DNA from: Snodgrassella sp945267035
GTDB taxonomy: Bacteria; Pseudomonadota; Gammaproteobacteria; Burkholderiales; Neisseriaceae
NCBI RefSeq assembly: GCF_026535915.1
Contig: NZ_JAFNPF010000001.1
Span: 1 to 64,000 of the forward strand
Length of the DNA stretch: 64,000 nucleotides
Direction: 5' to 3'
Under the pieces are notes generated by a model that made no database searches, had not been told where the DNA came from, and saw nothing but the letters and a program-made list of their open reading frames with translations. Both the position numbers and the translations under genes were made by a program. Position 1 is the first letter of the stretch, and each line of letters opens with the position of its first letter. This document shows, piece after piece, positions 17,378 through 25,609 of the stretch.

Positions 17378-17962
17378 CTAGTTAGCCTTTAAAGGCACAA
17401 CGCTGCCATCTGGTTTGATTTCCTGAATGATGATGCCGCATTGTGCTGAGGTGGAGGCGGGGAAAACTTCATAATCTTTGCCGGCTTCAGCATGAAAGAT
17501 CATTTTATTGCCCACACATGATGGTTGAGTGGTGATGATTTTAGTCCCATTGGGTGGATTATTAATGTTGGTCAGACCAATGATGGCATTGGAAAAAACA
17601 ATAGGCACGTTGGCGGGAATAGTAAATTCTTCGTAATAAATTTTGGATAGGTTGCGGTTGTGTTGTCGAATGTTTTCTAATGTATTGGTGGCTGGAATGC
17701 CAATGCTGCGGTTGCGAGCGGTGCCAATCATGGAAGAAAAAGATCCACCGAGTGATCCACCGATAGATTTTTTGACGGTTCGACCTTGATTAGAATATTT
17801 CATATTGGTCGGCTTGCCATTTTGTCCGTATAGGCGCACGCGCGCTTCTGGCATGGGGGCGGGTAGGTCTAGCGCCAGACTGTTATCAGCCATCAGCAAT
17901 ATAAAGCTGCAAAGGGAAATGTTGAAGAGTTTCGTGCGGGTGGTTTTGCGACATTTAGACAT
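17378..17962 (-). CDS. Secreted protein of unknown function (194 aa)
   Basis: The N-terminus has basic residues, a hydrophobic core and a cut after SLA, a standard Sec signal peptide. Ribosome site AGGGGG lies eight bases before the ATG. The mature part has a Gly/Ser-rich segment (KKSIGGSLGGSFSSM), a likely beta-rich C-terminal half, and two cysteines (PSCVG and AQCGI) that could form a disulfide in the periplasm. No family is recognised. It is surrounded by tiny lipoproteins, repeats and broken genes, so it is probably accessory. Confidence 0.65.
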   Translation of the reverse strand: MSKCRKTTRTKLFNISLCSFILLMADNSLALDLPAPMPEARVRLYGQNGKPTNMKYSNQGRTVKKSIGGSLGGSFSSMIGTARNRSIGIPATNTLENIRQHNRNLSKIYYEEFTIPANVPIVFSNAIIGLTNINNPPNGTKIITTQPSCVGNKMIFHAEAGKDYEVFPASTSAQCGIIIQEIKPDGSVVPLKAN

Positions 17963-18295
17963 GGTATTACCCCCTTTTGGTGATTAATTTATTTAAGTAA
18001 TGATAAATCAGGCTTTTTGGATTTAATTATGTGATTATATTCTAGATCTGGAATGAGTATACAGGTAGTTTTCATATCGGATCAATGAATGCATGTCATG
18101 CAGTGATGATGATAAAAGCTCAACCTAATTTATTCACTTATCCAGTTTAGATGAATAAGTGTTTGTCGAAACTAAGGTTTCTAAGCGCAAAGCGGTATGT
18201 TCATCACGATGAAGGAAGCTGATTGGTAGCAAGCAGTATTTAAAAAATGGATGTTGGCTCAGTTTTTTAGTTAAAATGCTGGTGATTGGGGAGCA
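17963..18295. other. Gene-free stretch
   Basis: No open frame, repeat or RNA gene is evident. It should carry the minus-strand promoter of the secreted-protein gene. Confidence 0.4.
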
Positions 18296-18502
18296 ATGGC
18301 ATTAAGGATCTTTGATACAATATGTATGCTGCCATTAATATTTAGGACAGGGTTGAGAGCCTTATTCGTGTTGGATGGATTCTTTGCGCAAGAGACTAAA
18401 TTATTAGAAAAGGGCTCAATAAGTCTGAAAGAAGAAATAGCAGATGATATAGAGAATTCTTGTGAGTTTAGTTTAAAAAGATTGCATAATTATACGCCTT
18501 AA
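18296..18502 (+). CDS. Hypothetical small protein (68 aa)
   Basis: The ATG has GGGAG close upstream. The first half is hydrophobic (LPLIFRTGLRALFVLDGFF) and the second is charged (KLLEKGSISLKEEIADDIE). The stop is four bases before the start of the broken membrane-protein gene, as in an operon. No family is recognised; confidence that it is real is modest. Confidence 0.4.
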   Translation: MALRIFDTICMLPLIFRTGLRALFVLDGFFAQETKLLEKGSISLKEEIADDIENSCEFSLKRLHNYTP

Positions 18503-18506
18503 TAGT

Positions 18507-19054
18507 ATGGAACAAGATAATAAACAATATCAGTTTAAAGCAATTAATGAGAAACTATTTGCTCTCTCATTTTTAATGATTCTCCCTCTATTCGTTATAA
18601 TTTATTTTTTGATGGATAAATATTTATTTTATAATGAAAAAAGATATGATGTTTTCACTAATTAAAAACTTTTGGACTGCCTTTTATTTTATCATTAGGG
18701 TTTGTTTTTATTATTTCGTATTTATTTTTTGTAAAAAAATATGCTATAGAAATTAAAAATCATGAATTGTATATTTATTCAAACAACTCAATACTCTATT
18801 CTTTACCTTATGAACAAGTAAAAGAAATTAAATTTTTACAGAGTAAAAAAAATCATTCTTCCTCGTTACAATTTTATGCTAATAAAAAAATAGTTTTGAT
18901 AATCGGGTATTTTATGTATAAGAAAAATGATTTTTATAAATATAATACTCAAGTTAAATATTTTATTGAAGATTATTTAATACAAACTGATTCAAAACAA
19001 GAAGTGATAGAAAATAATCATAATTCAACAATAATTATATCAAAAAAAGATTAA
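18507..19054 (+). pseudogene. Broken two-span membrane protein, possible PH-like domain
   Basis: Two reading frames join into one plausible protein. Frame one (18507-18665, 52 codons) starts MEQDNKQYQFKAINEK and holds one membrane span. Frame two is open from 18662 and encodes a second span (FILSLGFVFIISYLFF), then a soluble part (YAIEIKNHELYIYSNNSILYSLPYEQVKEI) up to 19054. The shift lies near 18655-18670. The soluble part resembles bacterial PH-like domains that follow a pair of membrane spans, where a short beta-strand pattern is followed by an IxxI stretch. A one-base sequencing error would make the gene whole; otherwise it is inactivated. Confidence 0.6.
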
Positions 19055-19152
19055 TTATTTTGTCCTCATATCTACCAGAAAAACGTAGGTAGTTTGCACT
19101 AATCAAACAGGAAATGATTACAGAGAATGATTAGCAGATTCAGAAAAACGAA

Positions 19153-19318
19153 ATGTTTCGGTATTTTATCAGGAAAATAGAGCCTTTCTTACTATTATTG
19201 ATAAAAAAATTAAATGAGGATTTAAGCTGTAAAACAGGTTGGAGTAAAGGTTTAAGTGCTGGTGGTTTTTTGGCTGGTATGGGTATGGGAGTAGGAATAG
19301 GGGCTGCTGCAAAGGTTT
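19153..19318 (+). pseudogene. Possible truncated Gly-rich membrane peptide gene
   Basis: From the ATG at 19153 a frame encodes a basic, hydrophobic start, then GWSKGLSAGGFLAGMGMGVG, a glycine-zipper-like span. The frame then runs into the antisense of tldD, where it stops looking like protein. This suggests a gene cut off against tldD. Function is unknown, and it may be fortuitous. Confidence 0.3.
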
Positions 19319-20767
19319 TTAGGTTTGGCTGCCGCCAACGGTTAGACCACTATCGATTCGTAATGTTGGCTGACCCACTCCTACTGGCACGCTTTGACCG
19401 TCTTTACCACAGACTCCGACACCACTATCCAGACTGGTATTGTTGCCAATCATGCTGACATGTTTCAATACTTCTGGACCGCTGCCGATAATGGTAGCGC
19501 CTTTAACCGGATATTGCAGTTTGCCGTTTTCAACCCACCAAGCTTCAGAAGCACTAAATACAAATTTGCCACTGGTGATGTCTACTTGCCCACCTCCAAA
19601 ATTGACGGCATATAAACCTTTGTCAACTGAAGCAATAATTTCTTCTGGTGTCATCTGACCATTTTCCATGTAGGTGTTGGTCATGCGAGGCATTGGTGCT
19701 GAGGCGTAGTTTTCACGCCGCCCATTTCCGGTAGTGGACATACCCATGAGTCGTGCATTGGTTTCATCTTGTAGATATCCGCACAGAATACCGTCTTCGA
19801 TTAATACAGTACGTTGAGTAGGATTACCTTCATCGTCTATGTTTAGGGAACCACGCCGACCAGCAATATCACCTTGATCAACTACGGTCACACCTTTTGC
19901 TGCCACTCGTTCTCCCAGATGTCCGGCAAAGGCGCTGGTGCCTTTGCGATTGAAATCACCTTCTAAACCGTGACCAACTGCTTCATGCAATAACACACCC
20001 GGCCAACCGTTACCTAGTACCACGGTCATGCTGCCTGCTGGAGCTGGACGTGCCTCAAGATTGGTCAGAGCCTGTGCCACGGCGGTATCAACATATTGCT
20101 GAACTAAGGTGTCATCAAAGTAGTTCAGGTCAAAGCGACCACCTCCACCACTGCTGCCCTGTTCGCGTCTGTCGCCTTGTTTGGCGATAACGGTAACGGA
20201 TAAACGAATCAGTGGCCGCACATCAGTATGAATGCGACCATCCAGCCGAGCCAGATAAATCAGTTCATGCTCACAGACCAGTCCAGCCATGACTTGGACA
20301 ATGCGCGGATCGGCAGCTTTGGCCAGTGTTTCTACTCGTTGTAATAGCTCAACTTTAGCCGCAGCATCTAAGCTGTGCATGGGATTGGTCAAACTATAGA
20401 GATTTTTGCTTGCTGGAGACGCATTGAGTCCAATAGTGCGATGCTGCGCGCTTTGTCCAATTGCGCGGACTGCGGTTGCTGCATCGATTAATGCCTGTGC
20501 ATTGAGGTTATCGGCGTAGGCAAAAGCGGTTTTTTCTCCACTGACCGCGCGTATGCCTACACCCTGCTCAATCTGAAAACTGCCGGATTTAACCATGCTT
20601 TCTTCCAGATGCCAGCTTTCGTAAGTGGAACGCTGACAGTAGATGTCTGCATAATCAATGTGATGTGAGCCAATTAACGATAATGCATGATTAAAATCGC
20701 TAATAGCCAGTTCGTTATCAGCCAGTAGCTGTTGCTGGACAAGTTGAACAGTTTGAGTATGAGTCAT
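19319..20767 (-). CDS. tldD: TldD metalloprotease
   Basis: TldD pairs with TldE (PmbA) to form a zinc protease that degrades unfolded peptides and matures some modified peptides and toxins. The metal motif HEAVGH is at residues 261-266 (LLHEAVGHGLEGDF), with a downstream Cys in VCGKDGQSVPV. The ATG at 20767 gives 482 residues, the family norm; an upstream GTG at 20800 is possible but would be unusual. tldE is not in the window. The gene's 3' end abuts a truncated frame on the other strand. Confidence 0.94.
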   Translation of the reverse strand: MTHTQTVQLVQQQLLADNELAISDFNHALSLIGSHHIDYADIYCQRSTYESWHLEESMVKSGSFQIEQGVGIRAVSGEKTAFAYADNLNAQALIDAATAVRAIGQSAQHRTIGLNASPASKNLYSLTNPMHSLDAAAKVELLQRVETLAKAADPRIVQVMAGLVCEHELIYLARLDGRIHTDVRPLIRLSVTVIAKQGDRREQGSSGGGGRFDLNYFDDTLVQQYVDTAVAQALTNLEARPAPAGSMTVVLGNGWPGVLLHEAVGHGLEGDFNRKGTSAFAGHLGERVAAKGVTVVDQGDIAGRRGSLNIDDEGNPTQRTVLIEDGILCGYLQDETNARLMGMSTTGNGRRENYASAPMPRMTNTYMENGQMTPEEIIASVDKGLYAVNFGGGQVDITSGKFVFSASEAWWVENGKLQYPVKGATIIGSGPEVLKHVSMIGNNTSLDSGVGVCGKDGQSVPVGVGQPTLRIDSGLTVGGSQT

Positions 20768-20962
20768 GGATCGTCTGTGAATAGACTGTGATGAGTGCAC
20801 AGTGTTGAAAATGGTTGTCGGACTAATGATATAGGTCCAATTATACCGAAATCCAGTCCTTACTGGTGAGAAATGCCATAAGGGTAAACAGGTTGTGGTT
20901 TAGGAAGATAGTTCTACAGTAGGTTTTATACCACAATAAGTCAATTTTTTTTAGGTTCTTTA

Positions 20963-20990
20963 TTGATAATAATAATCATTATATTATAAT
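20963..20990 (+). promoter_or_regulatory. Sigma-70 promoter with an overlapping Fur box
   Basis: TTGATA (20963-20968), a 16-base spacer and a perfect TATAAT (20985-20990) make a strong promoter. The spacer holds GATAATAATAATCATTATA (20965-20983), 17 of 19 matches to the Fur consensus. Iron-loaded Fur bound here would block polymerase, so transcription should rise when iron is scarce. No coding gene follows on this strand. Confidence 0.75.
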
Positions 20991-20996
20991 AACTTT

Positions 20997-21142
20997 ACTA
21001 CTCAGGTGAAATGCTGAGTAGTGATTTCTTCATTTTTGATTTTTGTCACTTTCAGGAGCGAATTTTATCGATTAGCGTTAAGTTTAGTATCAGAACTCAA
21101 AACCGAAAAACAGCCATCCCACAGCATTGTCTGTGGGATGGC
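20997..21142 (+). ncRNA. Candidate Fur-repressed small RNA (NrrF-like in context)
   Basis: The predicted start, seven bases after the -10, falls on the first base of a hairpin: ACTACTCAG (20997-21005) paired with CTGAGTAGT (21014-21022). An unstructured A/T-rich stretch of about 85 bases follows, then a strong 16-bp terminator stem at 21109-21124/21131-21142 and onward. No ribosome site or open frame lies between. Fur-controlled small RNAs such as RyhB in enteric bacteria and NrrF in Neisseria repress iron-using proteins during starvation, and this has the same architecture and about the same size. I could not test sequence homology to NrrF. Confidence 0.62.
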
Positions 21143-21148
21143 TGTTTG
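21107..21148. terminator. Strong bidirectional terminator (galE and the small RNA)
   Basis: AACAGCCATCCCACAG and CTGTGGGATGGCTGTT form a 16-bp stem with a 6-base loop. On the minus strand it is followed by a T-rich run ending galE; on the plus strand TTT ends the candidate small RNA. Confidence 0.88.
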
Positions 21149-21172
21149 GTGATAGGTACAGAGAATAAGTTT

Positions 21173-22192
21173 TTATTCGCTGTGATATCCATTTGGATTT
21201 TGTTGTTGCCAACGCCATGCATCCGCCATCATGGCAGGCAGATTGCGTTGTGCCTGCCAGCCGAGTTGAGCACGGGCCAAATCGGGATTGGCATAGCAGC
21301 TGGCAATATCACCAGCACGTCGGGGTACGATCTCATAAGGGATGGTAATGCCACTTGCTTGTTCAAAAGCATGCACGATGTCCAGCACGGAGTAGCCTTG
21401 TCCGGTGCCCAAATTATAGATGTGAACGCCTGGTTGGTTATAAGTTGCGCGCATGGCACACAGATGACCGTCTGCCAGATCCATCACATGAATATAATCA
21501 CGTACGCCGGTACCATCTGGTGTTGGATAGTCGTTACCAAAAACGGATAGTTGCGACAATTTGCCAACCGCTACCTGACAGATATAAGGGAGTAGGTTAT
21601 TGGGTATGCCACTCGGATCTTCGCCGATTAAGCCTGATTCGTGCGCACCTATCGGATTAAAATAGCGCAAAAGTGTCATGCTCCAGCGTGGATCAGCGGC
21701 CTGAATATCCATGAGCATGTGTTCTACCATGTGTTTGGATGTGCCATAGGGGTTGGTGGTGCCGCCAGTGATGGCGTTTTCGCTAATGGGCACTGAGGCT
21801 GGGGTGCCATAGACGGTAGCCGAGGAACTGAATACCAGATTAAAGATTCCGGCTTTAGCCATTTCTTCAACCAGAATCAAGCTACCACGAACGTTGTTGT
21901 CATAGTATTTCAGGGGTTCGCGAACGCTTTCACCCACTGCTTTTAATCCGGCAAAGTGCAAAACATGCTCAATGTTGTGCGCGGAAAAAAGATGTTGTAA
22001 CAGCTCTCGGTCACGTATGTCACCCTGATAAAACTGGACATCTTTACCGGTAATTTGCTTGATCCGCTCTAATACGATTGCTGAAGAGTTACATAGATTA
22101 TCTAAGATCACCACTTGGTGATCTGCATTTAATAATTGTACGGTGGTGTGGGAGCCGATAAAGCCGGCACCACCCGTTACCAAAATAGCCAT
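21173..22192 (-). CDS. galE: UDP-glucose 4-epimerase GalE
   Basis: Extended short-chain dehydrogenase. TGGAGFIGSH binds NAD at the N-terminus; SSSATVYG supplies the catalytic Ser and YGTSK the Tyr-Lys pair. GalE interconverts UDP-glucose and UDP-galactose, and in Neisseriaceae it feeds surface glycans such as LOS and capsule. Length 339 is normal and the gene looks complete. Directly upstream lies a truncated second copy that duplicates its first 178 codons and leader. Strong terminator downstream. Confidence 0.95.
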   Translation of the reverse strand: MAILVTGGAGFIGSHTTVQLLNADHQVVILDNLCNSSAIVLERIKQITGKDVQFYQGDIRDRELLQHLFSAHNIEHVLHFAGLKAVGESVREPLKYYDNNVRGSLILVEEMAKAGIFNLVFSSSATVYGTPASVPISENAITGGTTNPYGTSKHMVEHMLMDIQAADPRWSMTLLRYFNPIGAHESGLIGEDPSGIPNNLLPYICQVAVGKLSQLSVFGNDYPTPDGTGVRDYIHVMDLADGHLCAMRATYNQPGVHIYNLGTGQGYSVLDIVHAFEQASGITIPYEIVPRRAGDIASCYANPDLARAQLGWQAQRNLPAMMADAWRWQQQNPNGYHSE

Positions 22193-23106
22193 ATTTTTTT
22201 CTCTTCAGCCAGATGATAGATTTAAGATTGAACGCTTGCTTCGGCCGTGTGTTGACAGCTTAAGCAAAAATCGATTTTCTTCAGTCAATGCGCTGTAGAT
22301 ATTTCAGAGAATATCTTTGTTAAGCAACAAGTATACCTGAATATTAACTGTATTGGAGCTCAAGAAAGATTTTATGTCTTATTAAAACAGCGCAAATGTG
22401 CCATGCTCCAGCGTGGATCAGCGTCCTGAATATCCATGAGCATGCGTTCTACCATGTGTTTGGACGTGCCATGGGGGTTGGTGGTGCCGCCAGTGATGGC
22501 ATTTTCGCTAATGGGCACTGAGGCTGGGGTGCCATAGACGGTAGCAGAAGAGCTGAATACCAAACTAAAGATTCCGGCTTTAGCCATTTCTTCAACCAGA
22601 ATCAAGCTACCACTAACGTTGATGTCATAGTATTTCAGGGGTTCGCAAACGCTTTCACCCACTGCTTTTAATCCGGCAAAGTGCATAACATGCTCAATGT
22701 TGTGCGCGGAAAAAAGATGTTGTAACAGCTCTCGGTCACGAATGTCACCCTGATAAAACTGGACATCTTTACCGGTAATTTGCTTGATCCGCTCTAATAC
22801 GATTGCTGAAGAGTTACTTAGATTATCTAAGATCACCACTTGTTGATCTGCATTTAATAATTGTACGGTGGTGTGGGAGCCGATAAAGCCGGCACCACCC
22901 GTTACCAAAATAGCCATATTTTTTTCTCCTCAACCAGATGATAGATTTAAGATTAAATGCTTGCTTCAGCCGTATGTTGACAGCTTAACCGTGAATCGGT
23001 TTTCTTCAGGCAATGCGCCGTAGATATTTCAGAGAATACCTTTGTTAAGCAATTAGTATACCTAAATATAAATTGTATTGGAGCTTAAGAAAGATTTTAT
23101 GTCTTA
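21662..23106. repeat. Tandem duplication of about 0.72 kb (galE 5' half and leader)
   Basis: Copy A (about 21662-22381) and copy B (about 22384-23106) lie head to tail. Both span the first half of galE plus its upstream 190 bases, ending in AAGAAAGATTTTATGTCTTA. They differ by scattered point changes and small indels, so the duplication is not brand new. Confidence 0.9.
22372..22917 (-). pseudogene. Truncated second copy of galE (N-terminal half)
   Basis: The frame is open and begins exactly like galE (MAILVTGGAGFIGSH), but it stops after 181 residues with LRCFNKT where the complete copy continues LRYFNPIG. The NAD-binding half and YVxTSK-region remain (here HGTSK replaces YGTSK, so the catalytic Tyr is lost), while the sugar-binding half is absent. 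It is therefore almost certainly non-functional as an epimerase. It has the same ribosome site as galE and may still be translated. The copy could exchange sequence with galE by recombination. Confidence 0.85.
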
Positions 23107-23184
23107 AGGTAGTGATCAATATGCCGGCTGGTTGGCTTGTGCATTGAAATCATGTATTCAGGCAAACTTGATCTACATATGCAG

Positions 23185-23934
23185 TTATCCAGCAGACCAG
23201 ATACCCGCAGTAGAGCCACCATCAACGGGTAGGATGGTTCCTGTCACAAAGTTAGCATCGCTTAAATACATCACTGCATTAACAACATCAGTTGTCGTAC
23301 CGATGCGTTTTGTCGGTGCCAAATTGGCTAACAGCTGTTGAATCTCAGCTTGCTGAGGATGCATCGGTGTCGCAATAACGCCAGGTGCTACGCCGTTGAC
23401 CATCACGTTGTTGGCGGCCAGTTCCACTGCCAGAGCACGAATAGCACTGTTTAACCCTCCTTTAACCATAACCGGTAATAAGGCGGGTACGGCGGTATTG
23501 GGTTGCATGGCAATGGCTGCTGTGATGGTGATGATGTGACCACTGCCACGGGCAGACATGTGTTTTGCCGCTTGCTGAGTCGGATATAAAAACCCGCGCA
23601 GATTCGTGGTCAGCATGTTGTCAATATCCTCGATACGATAATCTATAGCTGGTTTGGAGATAAAAATGCCAGCGTTATTGATCAAGATATCCACTTGGCC
23701 AAAGTGACGGATAGCCTGATCAAATAATCTGGCTGCTGTTTCTGCTTTGCCGATATCACCAGCGACAAGAAGCAGGTTTGCTGGGTTGCCCAGTTGTTCT
23801 GCCGCTTGTTGTAAGCGTGCTAAGGAACGTCCATTGGCGACTACTTGATAACCACGGGCGATGTAAGCTGCTGTCAAGGCAAAACCAATGCCACTGGATG
23901 CGCCGGTGATGATGACGGTTTTAGGCTCTGACAT
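23185..23934 (-). CDS. SDR-family oxidoreductase lacking the catalytic tyrosine
   Basis: Short-chain dehydrogenase/reductase with NAD(P) motif TGASSGIG and the structural motif NNAG. The active-site pattern is atypical. Where YxxxK is expected, the sequence reads LLPVMVKGG, so the Lys is kept but the Tyr position is Pro, and the usual Ser is not evident (TITAAIAM). A subgroup of SDR proteins with this change exists, so it is not simply decay. Start at 23934 with GAGG upstream; 249 residues. It is divergent from the LysR regulator at 24037, a common regulator-target arrangement. The substrate is unknown. Confidence 0.82.
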   Translation of the reverse strand: MSEPKTVIITGASSGIGFALTAAYIARGYQVVANGRSLARLQQAAEQLGNPANLLLVAGDIGKAETAARLFDQAIRHFGQVDILINNAGIFISKPAIDYRIEDIDNMLTTNLRGFLYPTQQAAKHMSARGSGHIITITAAIAMQPNTAVPALLPVMVKGGLNSAIRALAVELAANNVMVNGVAPGVIATPMHPQQAEIQQLLANLAPTKRIGTTTDVVNAVMYLSDANFVTGTILPVDGGSTAGIWSAG

Positions 23935-24036
23935 AATCAATCCTCAGTTGATGGTTAGTTTCACCGGCAGTATAAGATCCAATGATGTGTGCAGAAACGC
24001 ATTATGGTTTAATTCAGTTATTACATGGTGTAATGA

Positions 24037-24984
24037 ATGAAAGCAGATATGCAGCAAGCTATGGATGAAATTCAGTTAGGAACTATTCGCTTGTTTTGTC
24101 TGGCGGCACAATGGCAAAGTTTTACAGTCGCTGCGCAGAAAGCCGGCGTTACCCCTGCCGCGGTCAGCCGTGCTGTAGCTCGACTAGAGCAGCGTTTGGG
24201 TATCCGTTTGTTTATTCGAACAACACGGCATATGAGTTTGACCGAAGTGGGGCAAGGCTATTATCAACAGTGTCAGCAAGCGTTAATGCAAATGCAGCAT
24301 GCGCAACAACAAGCGTTAGACAGGCAAAATAAACCATCTGGCACTCTGCGTATCAGCGCGCCCACACCGTATGCACATTATCGATTGTTACCTGTGATAC
24401 CGGCGTTTCACCGCCTTTATCCGGCCATCAATCTGGAGTTACATATCAGTAATCAGAATGTTGATTTTGGACAAGACGATTATGATCTGGCCATTCGAGG
24501 TAATTATTTGCCGGATTCGGGATTAATCGCACGCAAACTGGAGTCAGCTGAACTGATTGTGGTGGCTGCACCAGAATATTTAAGCCAATATGGTTATCCG
24601 CGCACGCTGGATGATCTGCAAAAGCATAACTGTATCCAATATGAATTACCCAGAACCAGTAAAAAAGTACCGTGGCAATTTCAATCCCAGCATCAACTGA
24701 TTCAATTCGAAACCCAAGGTAGTGTTGTGTGTCAGGATGAATTTTTAGCAACTAAAACGTTGGCCAAATGTGCAGCAGGTCTGATGCAGGTATACCGGTT
24801 TTCGGTTGAAGAAGAGTTGCGCTCTGGCGAGTTAGTTGAGGTATTAGCGGAGTATGGCGGAGCCACGCGACCATTTATGTTGATTTATCCTTATAGCCGC
24901 CATGTTCCGCTGAAGGTGAGGGTTTTCATCGATTTTTTGCTGGCTGCTGCTGGTCAGCAGGGGGGCAAAGGTGAGCCGCAGTGA
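24037..24984 (+). CDS. LysR-family transcriptional regulator
   Basis: N-terminal winged helix-turn-helix (about residues 13-70; FTVAAQKAGVTPAAVSRAVARLE) followed by a periplasmic-binding-like effector domain. LysR proteins usually control a divergently transcribed neighbour and themselves, here the SDR gene. The start may be any of three ATGs at 24037, 24049 or 24061; none has a clear ribosome site. A 6-G tract at 24960-24965 lies near the 3' end, in the codons for QQGGKG; slippage there would change only the last few residues. Confidence 0.88.
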   Translation: MKADMQQAMDEIQLGTIRLFCLAAQWQSFTVAAQKAGVTPAAVSRAVARLEQRLGIRLFIRTTRHMSLTEVGQGYYQQCQQALMQMQHAQQQALDRQNKPSGTLRISAPTPYAHYRLLPVIPAFHRLYPAINLELHISNQNVDFGQDDYDLAIRGNYLPDSGLIARKLESAELIVVAAPEYLSQYGYPRTLDDLQKHNCIQYELPRTSKKVPWQFQSQHQLIQFETQGSVVCQDEFLATKTLAKCAAGLMQVYRFSVEEELRSGELVEVLAEYGGATRPFMLIYPYSRHVPLKVRVFIDFLLAAAGQQGGKGEPQ

Positions 24985-24990
24985 TGCTCA

Positions 24991-25263
24991 TTAGCGTAGC
25001 TGACTGTCTTTGCTGCCACGGCGATTATACAGACTAAAGGTTTTCTGCATCTCTTTATCGCGCTCAGTCTGACAAGCCACACAAAAGCGAACGCCATTAA
25101 TGGCTTTGCGACGCGCTTCAGGGATCTCTTCGCCACATTCCTCACAATATTCCGCACTTTCAGCACCCAATGCCAACTGATTGCGAGCATGATCAATGGC
25201 ATCTGCAATGGTACTTTCAATTTGTTGATTCACGGCATCATCGGATGCCCAGCCACTAGCCAT
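24991..25263 (-). CDS. DksA/TraR-type C4 zinc-finger protein (YbiI-like)
   Basis: A 90-residue protein with one four-cysteine zinc finger, C40/C43 and C61/C64 (YCEECGEEIP to RFCVACQ), behind a short helix. This matches the small TraR/YbiI branch of the DksA superfamily, which lacks the long coiled coil of DksA. Some relatives bind the RNA polymerase secondary channel. AGGAG precedes the ATG. It converges on the LysR gene with six bases between stops. Confidence 0.85.
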   Translation of the reverse strand: MASGWASDDAVNQQIESTIADAIDHARNQLALGAESAEYCEECGEEIPEARRKAINGVRFCVACQTERDKEMQKTFSLYNRRGSKDSQLR

Positions 25264-25609
25264 AATTATCTCCTGTTATCGGAATATACAAATGGGGTTA
25301 GGGGGTGAATTTTCAATAGGTATTTGATTATTGGTGATTTATTCAGTTTTCGCTGATGTGGCAGTTGGGCATATCTGCCTTAAATGATTGGTATGCCAGA
25401 TTGGCTCAGGATGAGCTTGAAGTGGATCCGGGCAGCTTAGTAGCCATAAAGTCATCAAACATCAGATAAAGTGGCGATCAATAGCAATATGATTTTGTTT
25501 AAAGTTGTTGTCCATTGCAGGCACTACATGAGTTTGGTAGGCAAGAAGAAGGACTGATGTAGGCTGGCACGCTGGTGGTTTGGCTTAGGGTTGATGAACC
25601 GGTGGGTGT
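25264..25609. other. Gene-free stretch before the glycan cluster end
   Basis: No gene, hairpin with T-run, or repeat is evident. It holds the dksA-like gene's upstream region. Confidence 0.4.

Noticed and set aside
21011..21550. 179-codon plus-strand frame over galE
   Set aside because: Antisense shadow of galE; also overlaps the small-RNA candidate and the terminator.
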